From Pleurodeles waltl (lineage: Eukaryota; Chordata; Amphibia; Caudata; Salamandridae): a DNA stretch of 64,000 nucleotides. A program made the position numbers and the translations under genes. Positions within the stretch are counted from its first letter, which is position 1; each line of letters opens with the position of its first letter. The DNA is taken from NCBI RefSeq assembly GCF_031143425.1, contig NC_090444.1:1310695324-1310759323 (forward strand). Direction: 5' to 3'. Under the pieces are notes generated by a model. It was not told where the DNA came from. It searched no databases and saw nothing but the letters and a program-made list of their open reading frames with translations. Shown in pieces: positions 45,381 through 55,755 of the stretch.

Positions 45381-46561
45381 CATCTGGAAGTGAAAGCAAC
45401 TGATGACTTCCTACAAGTAGAAACTGTGGACATGCGTGTCTCCATGCCTGACAGGGTGTACAAAGTAATGTTAAAGTTAGAAGGAGACATTGCACTGAAC
45501 GCACAATAGACACAATCTTTTGGGATTGCGTCATCAATATATATGATATTTTGCTGTCTGAAAAGGATTGGCCATCTGAATTTGTCCGTACTTGCCCATT
45601 TGGGGAAGATGTTATTAAACCTTCTTTCTCGCCCCTTGTTCCCGAGGAGCTCGCAGACTTATACGCCATCGATTGGGCATTGGCGCAGGCACCCATGTTA
45701 TATCACAACCACGTAGGATGGGACAAAGATTCCCCATACCATGTAATTCCTATTAAAAATCAACCACAACCTCAACCCCAATATCCAATAAAACATGATG
45801 CTAAAGCACCCGTTAGAGAAATGCTCACATAACTGGAGTACAAGGGCATAATTAAACCCTGTGTCCCACCTATGAATAATCTCTTGTTCCCAGTAGCTAA
45901 ACCGGACCATTCATACAGAATAGTCTTAGACTACAGACACTTAAACAGTCATACATGCACACATGCTATACAGAACTCACATAGCAAACACTTATGAATA
46001 ACATAGTGCGTAAAAAATACAAAACAACACAGGACATTTCCAATGGTTTCTTCTGCCAAAATATAGCGCCTGAGATTAGAGACTTAACAAGTTTCAGCAC
46101 ACTAGGCTCCCAGAAAAAATTCTGTTGTTTACCCTGGGGGTACAAGAACAGTCTTGGGCTGTTCACGGCTCGTGTGACTTCAATATTGCACGACATTGAC
46201 CCTGAAGCATTGTCCTATGTAGATATCTATCTCACGGATGATGAATTACCGCAGCATTTAAGAGGGGTAGCCCACATTGTTGTAGGATTTGCCGAGTTCG
46301 GCTACAAATTCAATTGTTAAAAAAAACAAAATAGCCTTCCTTAGCATCCTGTTTCTAGGATATGAGCTGTCAAGTGAAGGAAAGAGCCTAGCGCCACAAT
46401 TGTTGGAAAAATGCGCACAGTTACAACCTCCAAATACCATCAAAAAACTCCACTCTCTATTGGGTTTCCTAAATTTTGGCAGAACTTACTTTCGTAATTA
46501 TGCATCACGCATAAAACCTTTATTTGACTTAAGGCGTCCTGACTTTTCAAGTACATTTTGA
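45381..46561 (+). pseudogene. pol: Foamy-like pol, reverse transcriptase region, unit 1
   Basis: Fragments follow RT order. The leader and fingers lie in frames 45551-45832 and 45836-45996 (YKGIIKPCVPPMNN, SYRIVLDYRHLNSH). The palm is at 45994-46320, and the thumb at 46289-46561 (LLGFLNFGRTYFRNYASRIK). The catalytic YVDD box at 46216-46227 reads Tyr-Val-Asp-Ile, so one of the two adjacent Asp codons (a GAT) is missing in both units. The enzyme could not copy DNA. Stops also separate the frames. RT converts the viral RNA to DNA. Confidence 0.8.
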
Positions 46562-46591
46562 ACAGTCAAACACACGCGCATTCTCAGAGCT

Positions 46592-47470
46592 TTGCAAACA
46601 GACATGCTTGCAGCGCAACATTTACACACAAGGGACAACAAAACACATTTGGTCATCAGAGTAATTGCTGCTGCCATTGGTTTCACCTATGTAACTTTCA
46701 ATGAGGGTGAGACAGTCCCGATTGCATACAAACCACAGTTGTACTCAGCAGCAGAACTACGCTTTGCTCCCACCGAGAAAATTCTCACTGCTGTTCAGAT
46801 GGCTGTCGTTAGAGAAAGACCTCTAGCCCAAGGCAAACGCATTATTGTTGTCTCTCCAATTCCAGCCCTTGAGGCTGTTACCAAAGCCAGCGTTCCTAAC
46901 GCTAAAGCATTACATCCACGTTGGAGTCAATGGGCAATGGCCTTGACAGCCACTGATGTAGACTACATTTTTTACCCAAAATTACAAACTCAAGAATTTT
47001 TCCAATATGAACTAGTATATCCAGTTTCAGCAAATACACTGCCTATTGATCAATATCAAAGAGTTATGTACACCGATGGCTCAGCGCAACTTGCAATTGG
47101 CATAAAACATCAGTACTCCACTGCTTGCGCAGTTGTAAGCAGCTACACAGAGGATAATAAATGTTGTCCCCAACATACATACACGCAAACCCTAGGGGAT
47201 TGCACAGCACAACTAGCAAAGCTAAAGGCTCTGGTGATGGCACTGGAACATACGGATTGTTTGTGATTTGTACTACTGTATCCAGTCCTTCAATGAATAC
47301 CTGCATTACTGGCGCCAGAATGGGTTCAGAGATTCTAAAGGCAACACCATTAAACACAGACTTCCGTCGGGGAAAGTATCCGATCTGAAGGAAACGCTAC
47401 CAAATGTCCATGTTGTACATACACTTGGACACAAGTGCGTTGGAATACACGTTGCTGGAAATGCACTGGC
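46592..47470 (+). pseudogene. pol: Foamy-like pol, connection and RNase H, unit 1
   Basis: A 224-codon frame (46592-47266) holds the connection domain and RNase H start, with VMYTDGSAQ (first Asp at 47074-47076). In the next helix the catalytic Glu is replaced: LGDCTAQLAKLKALVMALEH, Lys codon 47219-47221, in both units. A shift near 47260 leads to the next frame, which has the LGHKCVGIHVAGNALADKA block of the RNase H C-terminus. RNase H degrades the RNA strand of the hybrid. It appears inactive. Confidence 0.78.
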
Positions 47471-48719
47471 TGATAAAGCCACAAAAACAGCAGTAGCTTC
47501 AGTTACTGTTGCTGCAGTAACCCACTCAGGAGCGAAACCGGACGATGACATATGGGCTGCTGTGAAAGCTACGGCTGAATGTACACTCTACCCAAAAGCA
47601 TTCCCTGCTAAATATTCCTACCAAATGGGAGGCTGCTTTAACACAGAGCTAAAAATACCAGGCGCAGGGGTTCCATCCATTCCTGAGGGGGCTGCATCTG
47701 CCCATGCTGGTGTGGCAGCTACAATATCATTGTTGCAAGCACGTTATTGGTGGCCAGGTCTATACAAACAGGCCAAGCAGTATGTCCTTTGCTGAGACAT
47801 CTGCCAACAAATTAAGGTTTCCACTGCTAAACGCCCACCGCAGACACCCCTCCTAATTTCCAACAAACCATTACAATGTGTGTACTTGGACCATTGTGGT
47901 CCCCTAACACCGGACAATGCATACAAGTAAATTTTAATCGCTATTGACTGCTGCTCCAGATTTCTATGGGTGTGGCCACAACACTAGGCTGACGCTCTGA
48001 CTGTTATAAAAGATTTGCAAGTCTTTATCGGTACATATGCAGTTGCGGCTTTCCACTCGGACTAGGGCCCTGCTCTCACCTCAAGGGCATTCAGGGATGC
48101 CATGGCTTCATTAGGGGTCCAGCTCTATTATTCATCTCTATTACATCCTGAGGGAAATAGTGTTGTGGATCGACTAAACCGTGATTTAAAGCAATCATTA
48201 ACAGCCACAGTCTTAGGTAGGGGTTCTAGTTTGCTTAATCACCTGTATGGAGTCCTGGGAGAGCACTTAACAATCTGCCTAGAAGGTCCGTGAGGGGGTC
48301 GTAATTCATATGAGTGCCTGTTTGGAACTCAAATGTATGTTCCAGATATTGATGGTTCGGGCGTGGAGGCGGCAGAATTACCCTTTGACATAAATGAACG
48401 TGTCACTATCTTACAGGAATTACAACAGTTCCATGATGACAATGCTTCTGCTAGGGCTGCCTCCACAGGAATTAAGGATGTGCCAATAACACCTACTGGC
48501 TGGATTCCTAAAGTTGGGGATCTAGTACGTGAAAAGGTCGCTGTGAAAAAGGAGGTCGGTCCCTCTTATCGTGCACCGGTCCCAGTTTTGGGAATACACA
48601 GTACCAGAACTGTCAATCTACCACTGTTGGCTAACGAAAACCGCTTTGTATCTTTTGACAATGTCAAGTTACAACCTGTGGCCAATCCTGCACAGCAGAC
48701 CAAGAGGAACAGCCAGTAA
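47471..48719 (+). pseudogene. pol: Foamy-like pol, integrase, unit 1
   Basis: The zinc-binding N-terminal domain is seen as AHAGVAATISLLQARYWWPG followed by a Cys pair broken by TGA (47793-47795). The core shows CVYLDHCGPL (first Asp) and AAFHSD (second Asp). The third acidic position lies in LLHPEGNSVVDRLNRDLK, where the expected Glu is Asp. A long C-terminal region follows (48333-48719, 128 open codons), ending in QQTKRNSQ. Stops at 47938, 47985 and 48063 are absent from unit 2. Integrase joins viral DNA to the genome. Confidence 0.78.
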
Positions 48720-48870
48720 TTCCTGAATCCCTCTCACTACTGGTCAAGAAGTCCCTCTACAAGTTGTGAGCAGCAACACTGACACCTCCCTGAGCTTGGG
48801 GAGGGTAGAAAATGGACTTGCATTGGTTCCACTTACATCTGTTTCAACAAACAATACAGAAATAATTGAT
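48720..48870 (+). other. Pol-env junction
   Basis: No separate gene is seen. The env frame is open upstream from about 48871, with one TGA at 48868-48870 separating it from further open sequence in the same phase. The true env start may therefore lie in this segment or in pol. Confidence 0.45.
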
Positions 48871-50376
48871 TGATTTGATACAACTTCAACGCAGACGGAT
48901 GGCATCATTCATTGTGAACCACCACGGGAAACACCCACCGGTTCTCCATCTACAAACACGGCTCCAGTTTCTGTACTCGCTGCTTCTGGATACTTTGACG
49001 ACATCAACGACACCGTTCCGGATTCATTCGCCTCTTCTAAATCTGAAATGTCAAAAACACGTAAGCTGATAAACTGGCCTAAAGCAACTTATTTTATTCT
49101 CCGATGGTACTATCCGTGGCTTTGTTTGACTATATTGGCTTTCCTACTTTGGATTGGTTTTGTCATAACATTCTTTTTATTAATACATGGTGATTTTCTT
49201 CCTGAAAGATCAACAGTTGAACTGGTGGATGAGGTCCTAAAACCAAATTTGTCTTCTCATTGGGTCCGCAGAGACTTGTCTTTTGTGAACATTTCTACTA
49301 TACCAATTCCTAATGGGATTGTTTGGGATAAAGTAACATTTGATATATACGGCCCCACAGAGGTTATTCAAATACCATATGTATTTAAACTTTCAATAAA
49401 TGATGTAATATTACCTGGAGCTGTTTCGGATGTTTGGGATGTGAAAACAACTGATTCTATGATGACTGAATTGCAGTATTATACTGTATTTGAAAAGGAA
49501 GATATTTATCAATCTAAAGAGAATTATGGTGACATGTTTTGCTATAATGATTATGGGTACCATTTTATTCACAGAGCAAGTACTCCAAAGACTGTTTTTA
49601 ATTATACACAATTGAAACATTGTCCAACTTCACCACAGGGGAGTTCTAAAACATACTCTTTAAAGTTTGCATATTTCTCTGGGCACAATGTTAAAAATGC
49701 TGAGTCATATTATTTTAAATTGCCATCAATGGAAAATGTACACATATTATTAACAGATACGAAATGTATTTATTCAGATTCCTTTGTTTCCTGGTTGACT
49801 ATAGAAGGCTTTGAATATTGGCTGAAGTTGATTGACTTAAAAAAGTGTGTGGGGAACACATAATTGGCAAATAAGGGGGAAGGAAGCTTTGTTTAGAGCA
49901 TGCCTGGTACCTGTTCAAATGCTATTTTTAAATGAAACTGTACAACAAACAAGTTGTTTAGGCTTAGCAAAGATTAAGGAATTGAATGCGCCCAGTATTC
50001 CTGCCCCTGCAAAATTTCACAAATGGCAAAAATATATGAATGCAACTGAAGATCAGCTCGATGAATGGGTCCAGAATGGCATGTTTAATGCTTCACTGTC
50101 ACGTAATGGCTGGTGGTTATTGTGGCCAATAGATATCAATGGGTGTCATAAACGTTTTATAAACTCCACAGGAGGTTTTAGAACTAGTAGGCCGGACCCT
50201 CGCTATTTATCATCCGAACATGCGAGTATAGTAACAACATACAGTGTAGGGAAATTATGTCAGCAATAGTTGAAAAGCTCCTCACTAGATGCGGTTAGAG
50301 AACACCTCAGTCTCCTGTCTAATAACACTGACTTACAGGACTTCCTGTTAGGCCCAGAAAACAACGAAGAAAGCGC
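48871..50376 (+). pseudogene. env: Foamy-like env, leader and surface subunit, unit 1
   Basis: Env mediates attachment and fusion. The clearest frame runs from a Met at 49048 to 49863 (271 codons), and stays open upstream to 48871. A hydrophobic membrane anchor covers roughly residues 18-48 from that Met, after a short basic start, an arrangement like the retained leader peptide of spumaviruses rather than a cleaved signal peptide. Several N-glycosylation sites (NIS, NYT) and spaced Cys follow. A shift near 49850 leads to 49847-50269 (with NET, NAT, NAS, NST sites), which ends at TAG. A third frame has a basic furin-like motif at 50356-50376 (RKQRRKR). No receptor can be inferred. It is present only once in the window. 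Confidence 0.75.
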
Positions 50377-51697
50377 TTCTTGTATGAAGTATATAATGAA
50401 ATTTGGAAGCTTTCCCAACAAGAAGCTGCTGCCAGAGGAAGGCAAATAGACCAGGAAACCTTACAGAAGGCATTAGCTGTGTAGATAATGGGATTAATAC
50501 CCTGTCCGACCGGATATACTCCCTCAATAACATTGTCTCTTCTGCAATAGACATAATACAGAGTGATATGTCTTTTTTACACCATGAGCAGAGTCAACTA
50601 AGGTCTATTATGCAGTTGGGTTGGACACTTCAAACACTAAAGGCAGGTCGCGTTCCCTTGCAACACGTTAGCGCAAGGGACATATTTTCTACATTTAACT
50701 TAACGCGACAACAACAACTAATGGCTAAGAAAGAATAGACTTATGTCATGCTAAACATCTAAAAGTTAAAAAAGTTGTCTTTTCTGTGGTTGAAATACCA
50801 TCTGCTGAATAGTTAATACACAGGGTCATTTATTTGCCTATTTCAACACTTCAATTCACGTGCTGTTTAAAACACATTCCGGTAGGCAGATATGAAAGGC
50901 TGGGAGATAGTTACAGCCATGAGGTGTGGGAACTGCCCTTCTCGTATAAATGTCTCAGTGGCATGAAAGAGGTCTTTCTTAGCGGTAGTGAGTGCGAGAC
51001 TTCTGTCAGCCATTCGATGGTTTGTAAACAGCTGTCCATGCACAGGGCGTGCAACGCTTAGGCAGCAAACTTGGCTTGTTATCTGAAGGGAGTTCCGGTC
51101 CCCTTGATTAGACCTGCGTTCCAGGTGCTTTCAAACGGCAGCTATGTTCTCCTCATTAGTAAAGACTGTTGTGGGATGCGAGCCATAATAGTTCATGTTG
51201 TTTCAGTCTCTAAGATTGTTACATGCTGCGGGAACGTACTTTTTCCTCCCACTAGACAGAAAGAGATAGCTGACATTTGGCCCCATATTGCTACTTCTAA
51301 TGTGAATTTTGACAAGTTGAGCAGACTCAAGGCTTTATTGTTCCAAAAACATGGGGCTCTCACATCTGCACGCGAGACCTACGCACTTCAGGTGGCAAGT
51401 TCATCAGCAGAGATACAGTCCCTTTTAAGTACCAACTTTCCGAGACACTTTGGTGAACTCGTGGGACGAATATTTAATGCATCCAGTACTACTGGAAACG
51501 CAAATTTCTTTAAGGCTGTTGGTTCTGGTTTCATTCACACTTTCTCCTCCATATTCAGTTTAATACCATCAGCCATCTATTCAATATTCACCAGTATTTT
51601 CGGGGCGATTTCCAATAACTCAGCGCAATGGATGTACCGCCGCAACAAGAAGGAATGGAAGTGCTCTCACCAGTGCAGCTGTGTCTTGAACATATGA
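50377..51697 (+). pseudogene. env: Foamy-like env, transmembrane subunit, unit 1
   Basis: After the basic site the subunit runs in several frames: a helical segment (EIWKLSQQEAAARGRQ), then 50403-50738 with a heptad-like stretch and LRSIMQLGWTLQTL, then a Cys-rich part (50834-51061) and 51071-51697. The last carries LSNGSYVLLISKDCCG, a second helical region and a C-terminal hydrophobic span (FSSIFSLIPSAIYSIFTSIF) followed by a basic tail. The ectodomain is much longer than in gamma- or betaretroviruses, as expected for spumaviruses. Stops near 50736, 50810 and 51060 break it. Confidence 0.72.
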
Positions 51698-51721
51698 TTC
51701 GGAGCAACACTCCTAGAGCAA

Positions 51722-52156
51722 TTGAAGTGTGACTGGTTCCTGTCATTCAGACTGGTTTTGCATTGTGTGCAGCCCATGTTTCGGTGCCTCTGGTGCTCGT
51801 TCGAACATGCACTGAAAGTTTGTCTTTCTACGCAGCGCTTGCTTTCATTGGACACTGATCTGTTGATGTTCTTGCTGAGTGTTCATTATCGGACATGCGC
51901 ATTCAGGGTGCGTTTGCTATGGGAAGCTGCTTATGAGTTGCCCTTCCTGGAGGATGCGGCTCTGAACTCATTACTGGGCACACAAGGGAATGCTGCTGCC
52001 TCAGCTGAAGCTCAGGCTATGGAACACGAATGCTCCTTTGTCCTTCTTGGTGAGGCATTTCCTACTTTAACACCTGCTGAAATGGAAGATCTCCTGTCTT
52101 CAACTGTCCCAGATTCAATTGGCAACTTCCAAAATTACTCTGACTCTGACTCTTGA
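51722..52156 (+). CDS. Post-env accessory frame of the foamy-like provirus
   Basis: It is an uninterrupted 144-codon frame in the gap between env and the 3' LTR, where spumaviruses keep their transactivator and accessory genes. The N-terminal half is hydrophobic and Cys-rich (MKCDWFLSFRLVLHCV start, CLWCSFEHAL). The C-terminal ~45 residues are acidic with spaced bulky hydrophobics (FPTLTPAEMEDLLSS ... NYSDSDS), a pattern seen in activation domains. It resembles no protein I can name, and the similarity to a transactivator is by position and composition only. It is the longest intact 3' frame in an otherwise broken provirus; 144 codons could also be chance. The unit 2 copy lies beyond the window. 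Confidence 0.5.
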   Translation: MKCDWFLSFRLVLHCVQPMFRCLWCSFEHALKVCLSTQRLLSLDTDLLMFLLSVHYRTCAFRVRLLWEAAYELPFLEDAALNSLLGTQGNAAASAEAQAMEHECSFVLLGEAFPTLTPAEMEDLLSSTVPDSIGNFQNYSDSDS

Positions 52157-52316
52157 AATTCGGCTTTTTTTTATGCGACATGTTAACATTTTAAATTGTC
52201 CTTTTATTTATACTCACGTGTCCTTTTAACTTGTAATTTTTGTCATTTTTACAAATATATCTGAGGTTGAGTTTTAGTAGCTTTTATAATTGGGCTTTGA
52301 ACCACCTTCAACCGGC

Positions 52317-52326
52317 AAGGGGAGGG
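52317..52326 (+). promoter_or_regulatory. Polypurine tract of the provirus
   Basis: AAGGGGAGGG directly precedes TGTTGTGTAGCC of the 3' LTR, the expected plus-strand primer. Confidence 0.8.
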
Positions 52327-53303
52327 TGTTGTGTAGCCATTTTAGTTTTAGCTCCATTCACGTTATTTTAGCACACTAGGCCTGCAGCTTTGCACTTTAA
52401 GCTAGATATATTTTATTCAGCTTTGTTTATTATTATAACAATAGCCACAATTGAGGTCTTGTTTTATTTCTCTCTATCTAGCTGTTCTTGCTTAGGCCAG
52501 CACCACGTTTTCAAACAAGACATTCTTGTTCACTCTGTGCTTCCTTCAAGGCTGCAGTAGGATAGGTTGCCGGTGAATGTGGTAAAAGGTTTGTCTCTGG
52601 TATTCATAGAAATCCTTTAGGGACATTTTCTCAGAACATCAGCTGTTTTATTATAAAAACACTTACCTGTCCCTTACACTTTAGAGGGAGATTCCAGTCA
52701 GAGGACCACAACTATATGCTGATTGCTGAACGCTTCGCTACAGCTGCTTATGCAGACTTCAGGCCTTTGCTCAGGTATGAGGGATCATGTCTTCCCAGGG
52801 GAACCTGAAGGGCAGAACTAGAGCTTACCATGCTGTGCTCTAATATAGCCTAGGTATGAATTAGTCTACCTGACTCTAGTGACAATATGGTAGCGTTAGT
52901 TCTATGCTTTAGTCTCCTTGTCACAATTTTAATTCTGTCAAGCTTCATCATCCTGGTTATTGCAGTACATGCTTTATTGTCTAAGATGCAGTCACTTCAA
53001 CCTTTTTGAAACATATACTCATTTTGTTTGTCATTTGTATATGTGAGACTAATGTAACTGAGAGAAATGGATGAGACCTGAGTAACCACGATTTCCGAGA
53101 GGAGTCAATTGAGTCATGCGCTCAGCTGGCCAATTATCCCTGCTCTTGGGTAGAGATGGGGCACTGCTAGTTAGCCGGAGCAAAAGACGGATTGGGGCGA
53201 CAGGCGCCACCTGTAGTGAGTTAAGACTCAGTCTCCCACACCGCAGGTGATTCTTCCGCTCAAATCCAGTAGTCTCATTAGAATAATGAGAGCCTATGCG
53301 ACA
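52327..53303 (+). repeat. 3' LTR of provirus, unit 1 (977 bp)
   Basis: It starts TGTTGTGTAGCC and ends GCCTATGCGACA. It is the undisturbed LTR form, without the nested LTR. TATAAAA is at 52652-52658. It differs from the 5' LTR at many scattered sites, so the provirus is old. Confidence 0.9.
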
Positions 53304-53307
53304 AGGT

Positions 53308-53611
53308 CACATCTCTGTCTGCAAGCTAATTACTGTATTGTCTGTTGCCATTGTTGACACTGGATATCATTACAGTTTGGATGTACTTACACACCTGCTG
53401 GGGTGTCCCACTACATCTGTCACTTCAACATTGTTGTGGTGCGGACCTGTATATATTTGGTGCTTGGAAACAGGATTGCCACTACATACAATGAAGAGAT
53501 GTGCACCATGAATTGTGTTAATTTGTGCTTATTAAGTGTATGACATCACAGTCCAGGGGAGTGGGATCATGGTCTGGGTGCTGATCAGAGTGAGTGGTAC
53601 AGCTGTTTGTC
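53308..53611. other. Element C sequence right of the provirus
   Basis: Non-coding 3' region between the convergent HARBI1 and Myb-A genes, continuous with 41503 before integration. Nothing else was recognised. Confidence 0.5.
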
Positions 53612-55669
53612 TCACAGGTCCTGAATCCATTTGCCCGTATGATGTGAACTTGGTTTTGGACAGCCAACAGCGGCACACAAGGGTGACAGTTCAGAAGAGG
53701 GATCACTTCCTGGTGGGGGGATTGGTCTTGGTCTCAGGTCCTGCAGGATGTCTGGATGGGTGACCTCTTTTACAGGGGGCTGAACTGCAGGGGCAGGGGT
53801 GCTGGTGGCCTGTGGGTCCTCCTGCTGGGCATCCATTCCAGTAGCAGGTGCTGATGTTGATGGCATTGGTGTTGCCTGACTACTGTATGGGGCCTGCTTT
53901 TGGGTGGAGGATGTCCGCAGGATATTGTTCAATTCCTTGAACTCCCCTAATATGAAGACCATGGTGGCATTGAGTGCCTGACACTGCTGCATGGCCTCCT
54001 TGTGGTATTCCCCTTGCAGCCTTTGGGTGTCCTTCAAGGAGGTGAATCTCTGGCCCATCTTGTCCTGAGTTTGGTAGTAGGCTCCCAGGACTCTGGAGAG
54101 GCCTTCTGGCCAGTCGTGCCCTGTACTTGCCTCGTCCTTTGGCCCACGATTGCCCTCTCACTGGCCCTTCCCTCCTGTGCCCCTGGTGCAGTGTGACCCC
54201 CTCCCACTGACACCAAGACCATCATTCCCTTCGGTTTGCACAGTTGACTCCTGCCCCTGTCCTGTGGGGCACAGTGATGTTTGATGTGACCTTGGGACAC
54301 TGGTATGGGAAGGTGGGCTCTGCTGTGCATTGGCTGCCACAGGGGAGGTGGTTTCAGTCGTAGGCAGGGTGAGGTTGGTGGTGGTGGACTGACCACTCAT
54401 GCCTGATGGGCCAGGTTCGTTGTCCATATCCAGAATTCCAGGGAAGTCCTCCCCTATTGGACTTGTTTCCAGTCCTGGCCTTTCTGTCACTGGGCTCCTC
54501 TGAGGTGGGCAGAACTGTGTACTGAGAGGTATTGTGTCAGATGATGGTATTGTAGCAGTGACACACATGGTTGTATGACATCATTGACTGGATTTGCAGG
54601 GCAGTAATGGCATTGACAGTTACCAGTCCACTGCTTGTGTTACCATCAGTGGAATGTTGCAATGGGCCTATTTTGGAGAATAGTTAATGTTTGTCTTTCT
54701 ACTGTCATTGCCATGTACTGATGTGCATTCTTTTTACTTATTGGTGATGGGCAGTGACATGGTTTAACGTGCAATTGCAGAGATGTGAAGTGGATGTAGC
54801 AGTCATGCAAGGGTAGGGAGTGCATTGCGGTACTTATGGTACTTGCTGCAGTGTGGGATATCCATGCGCTAGGTGAGCCTGTGAGGGAATGTTGTCAGTA
54901 GGGGGCTGTGGCATGCAAGGGTGGGTAATGGGGCCACGGTGGGCTTGTGCACGTTAGGGTGGTATGAGGGGGTGAGAGAGGGGTAGGGGTACATGCTGTG
55001 CATGGGGGCATGTTGGCTGAGGAGTACAGATGATTTAGCAGTGCCCAGTCCACTAGGTATTCCCGTCAGCCCTTCTGGATGTAGAATGGCCAGGACCTTC
55101 TCCTCCCATGGTGACAATTCTGGGGGAGGCGGTGCGGGCTCACCACCAGTCCTCATGCACATGATTTGGTGCCTGGAAGCCATGACCTGTACCTTCCCCT
55201 GAAGGCCATTACACCTCTTCCTAATATCCTCCCTTGGGCGTTGAGGGTTCCCCAGTGCATTCACCCTGATGACTATCCTCTGCCATAAGTCATTCTTCCA
55301 GGCTATGGATGTCTGCTGGACCTGTGTTCCAAACAGTCGCGGCTCAACTCTAACCATTTCGTCAACCATTACCCTCAGCTCCTCGTCTGTGAATCGTGGT
55401 TTTTTTTTGTGGTGCCATGGTGGTTGTATTGTGGGTGGGGGTGTATGTTGTGCAGGGATGCTGGGTGTGCTGTTTGTTGGTGTGAGTTTGGGTAGTGGTA
55501 TGTGCGTGAGCTCTGTGGTGTTTGTGTGCAGTAGTGTATTGTGTGATGCATGTTCAGTGTGATGGTGCCTGTGATATCTTGGTGCAGTGCCTCCTTTCAG
55601 TGTTCTCTTGCCTCGCTCTGTCAGAGTTTCTGGTTGCAAATGGTTCTGGGCATGTGTGGGGGTGTGGTT
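53612..55669 (-). pseudogene. Myb-A (NAIF1-like Myb/SANT protein), element C
   Basis: On the minus strand exon 1 (about 55420-55020) encodes a full Myb/SANT-like domain in one frame: KKKPRFTDEELRVMVDEMVR, LFGTQVQQTSIAWKNDLWQR, then EDIRKRCNGLQGKV and a conserved AILHPEGLTGIPSGLG end. After an intron, exon 2 starts near 54568 with an acidic and Pro/Ser/Thr-rich part (DMDNEPGPSGMSGQS), changes frame near 54160, and ends with a coil region (HKEAMQQCQALNATMVFILG ... ELNNILRTSS) at 53612. This is the best-preserved Myb domain of the three elements. Its frame is open past 55670 into unit 2 only because of the duplication joint. At least one frameshift in exon 2 makes it a likely pseudogene. Confidence 0.72.
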
Positions 55670-55755
55670 CGTCTGGTTAGGAATGAAGTGTGGAGTAATG
55701 TGTCCTCCCACAACTTGACAGCCAACTTGCATGAACAAAACTTTGTGACTGTTGT

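Larger units (their letters stand above)
41504..53303 (+). mobile_element. Foamy-like endogenous retrovirus (provirus), unit 1
   Basis: LTR, primer site, gag, pol, env, an extra 3' frame, polypurine tract and LTR are all present in order. AGGT flanks it at 41500-41503 and 53304-53307. Features that favour a spumavirus-like (foamy) affinity over other classes are gag without Cys-His boxes, env with an internal membrane anchor near its N-terminus and a long transmembrane subunit, a pol with a long integrase C-terminal region, and an extra gene between env and the 3' LTR. Every core gene has stops and shifts, so it cannot make virus. Foamy-like ERVs have been reported from fish and amphibians, to my knowledge. 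Confidence 0.82.
32789..55669 (-). mobile_element. Harbinger element C (three-gene, reversed), with nested insertions
   Basis: The left terminus GGCCCTCATTCCGAGTTTGG follows TTA (32786-32788). Genes in order are Myb-B (-), HARBI1 (+) and Myb-A (-), the exact mirror of elements A and B. A 2.7 kb solo LTR lies in Myb-B intron 2, and a foamy-like provirus lies between the convergent 3' ends of HARBI1 and Myb-A. The original right end is not in view because a tandem duplication joins base 55669 to a second copy of HARBI1. Confidence 0.72.
39897..55669. repeat. Tandem duplication unit 1 (15773 bp)
   Basis: From CGTCTGGTTAGGAATGAAGT at 39897 the sequence matches 55670 onward almost base for base to the window end (48079 pairs with 64000). 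The match spans HARBI1, both parts of the 5' LTR, gag and most of pol. Unit 1 lacks 158 bp present at 56016-56173. Both units share the same nested LTR and shared inactivating changes. Confidence 0.9.
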
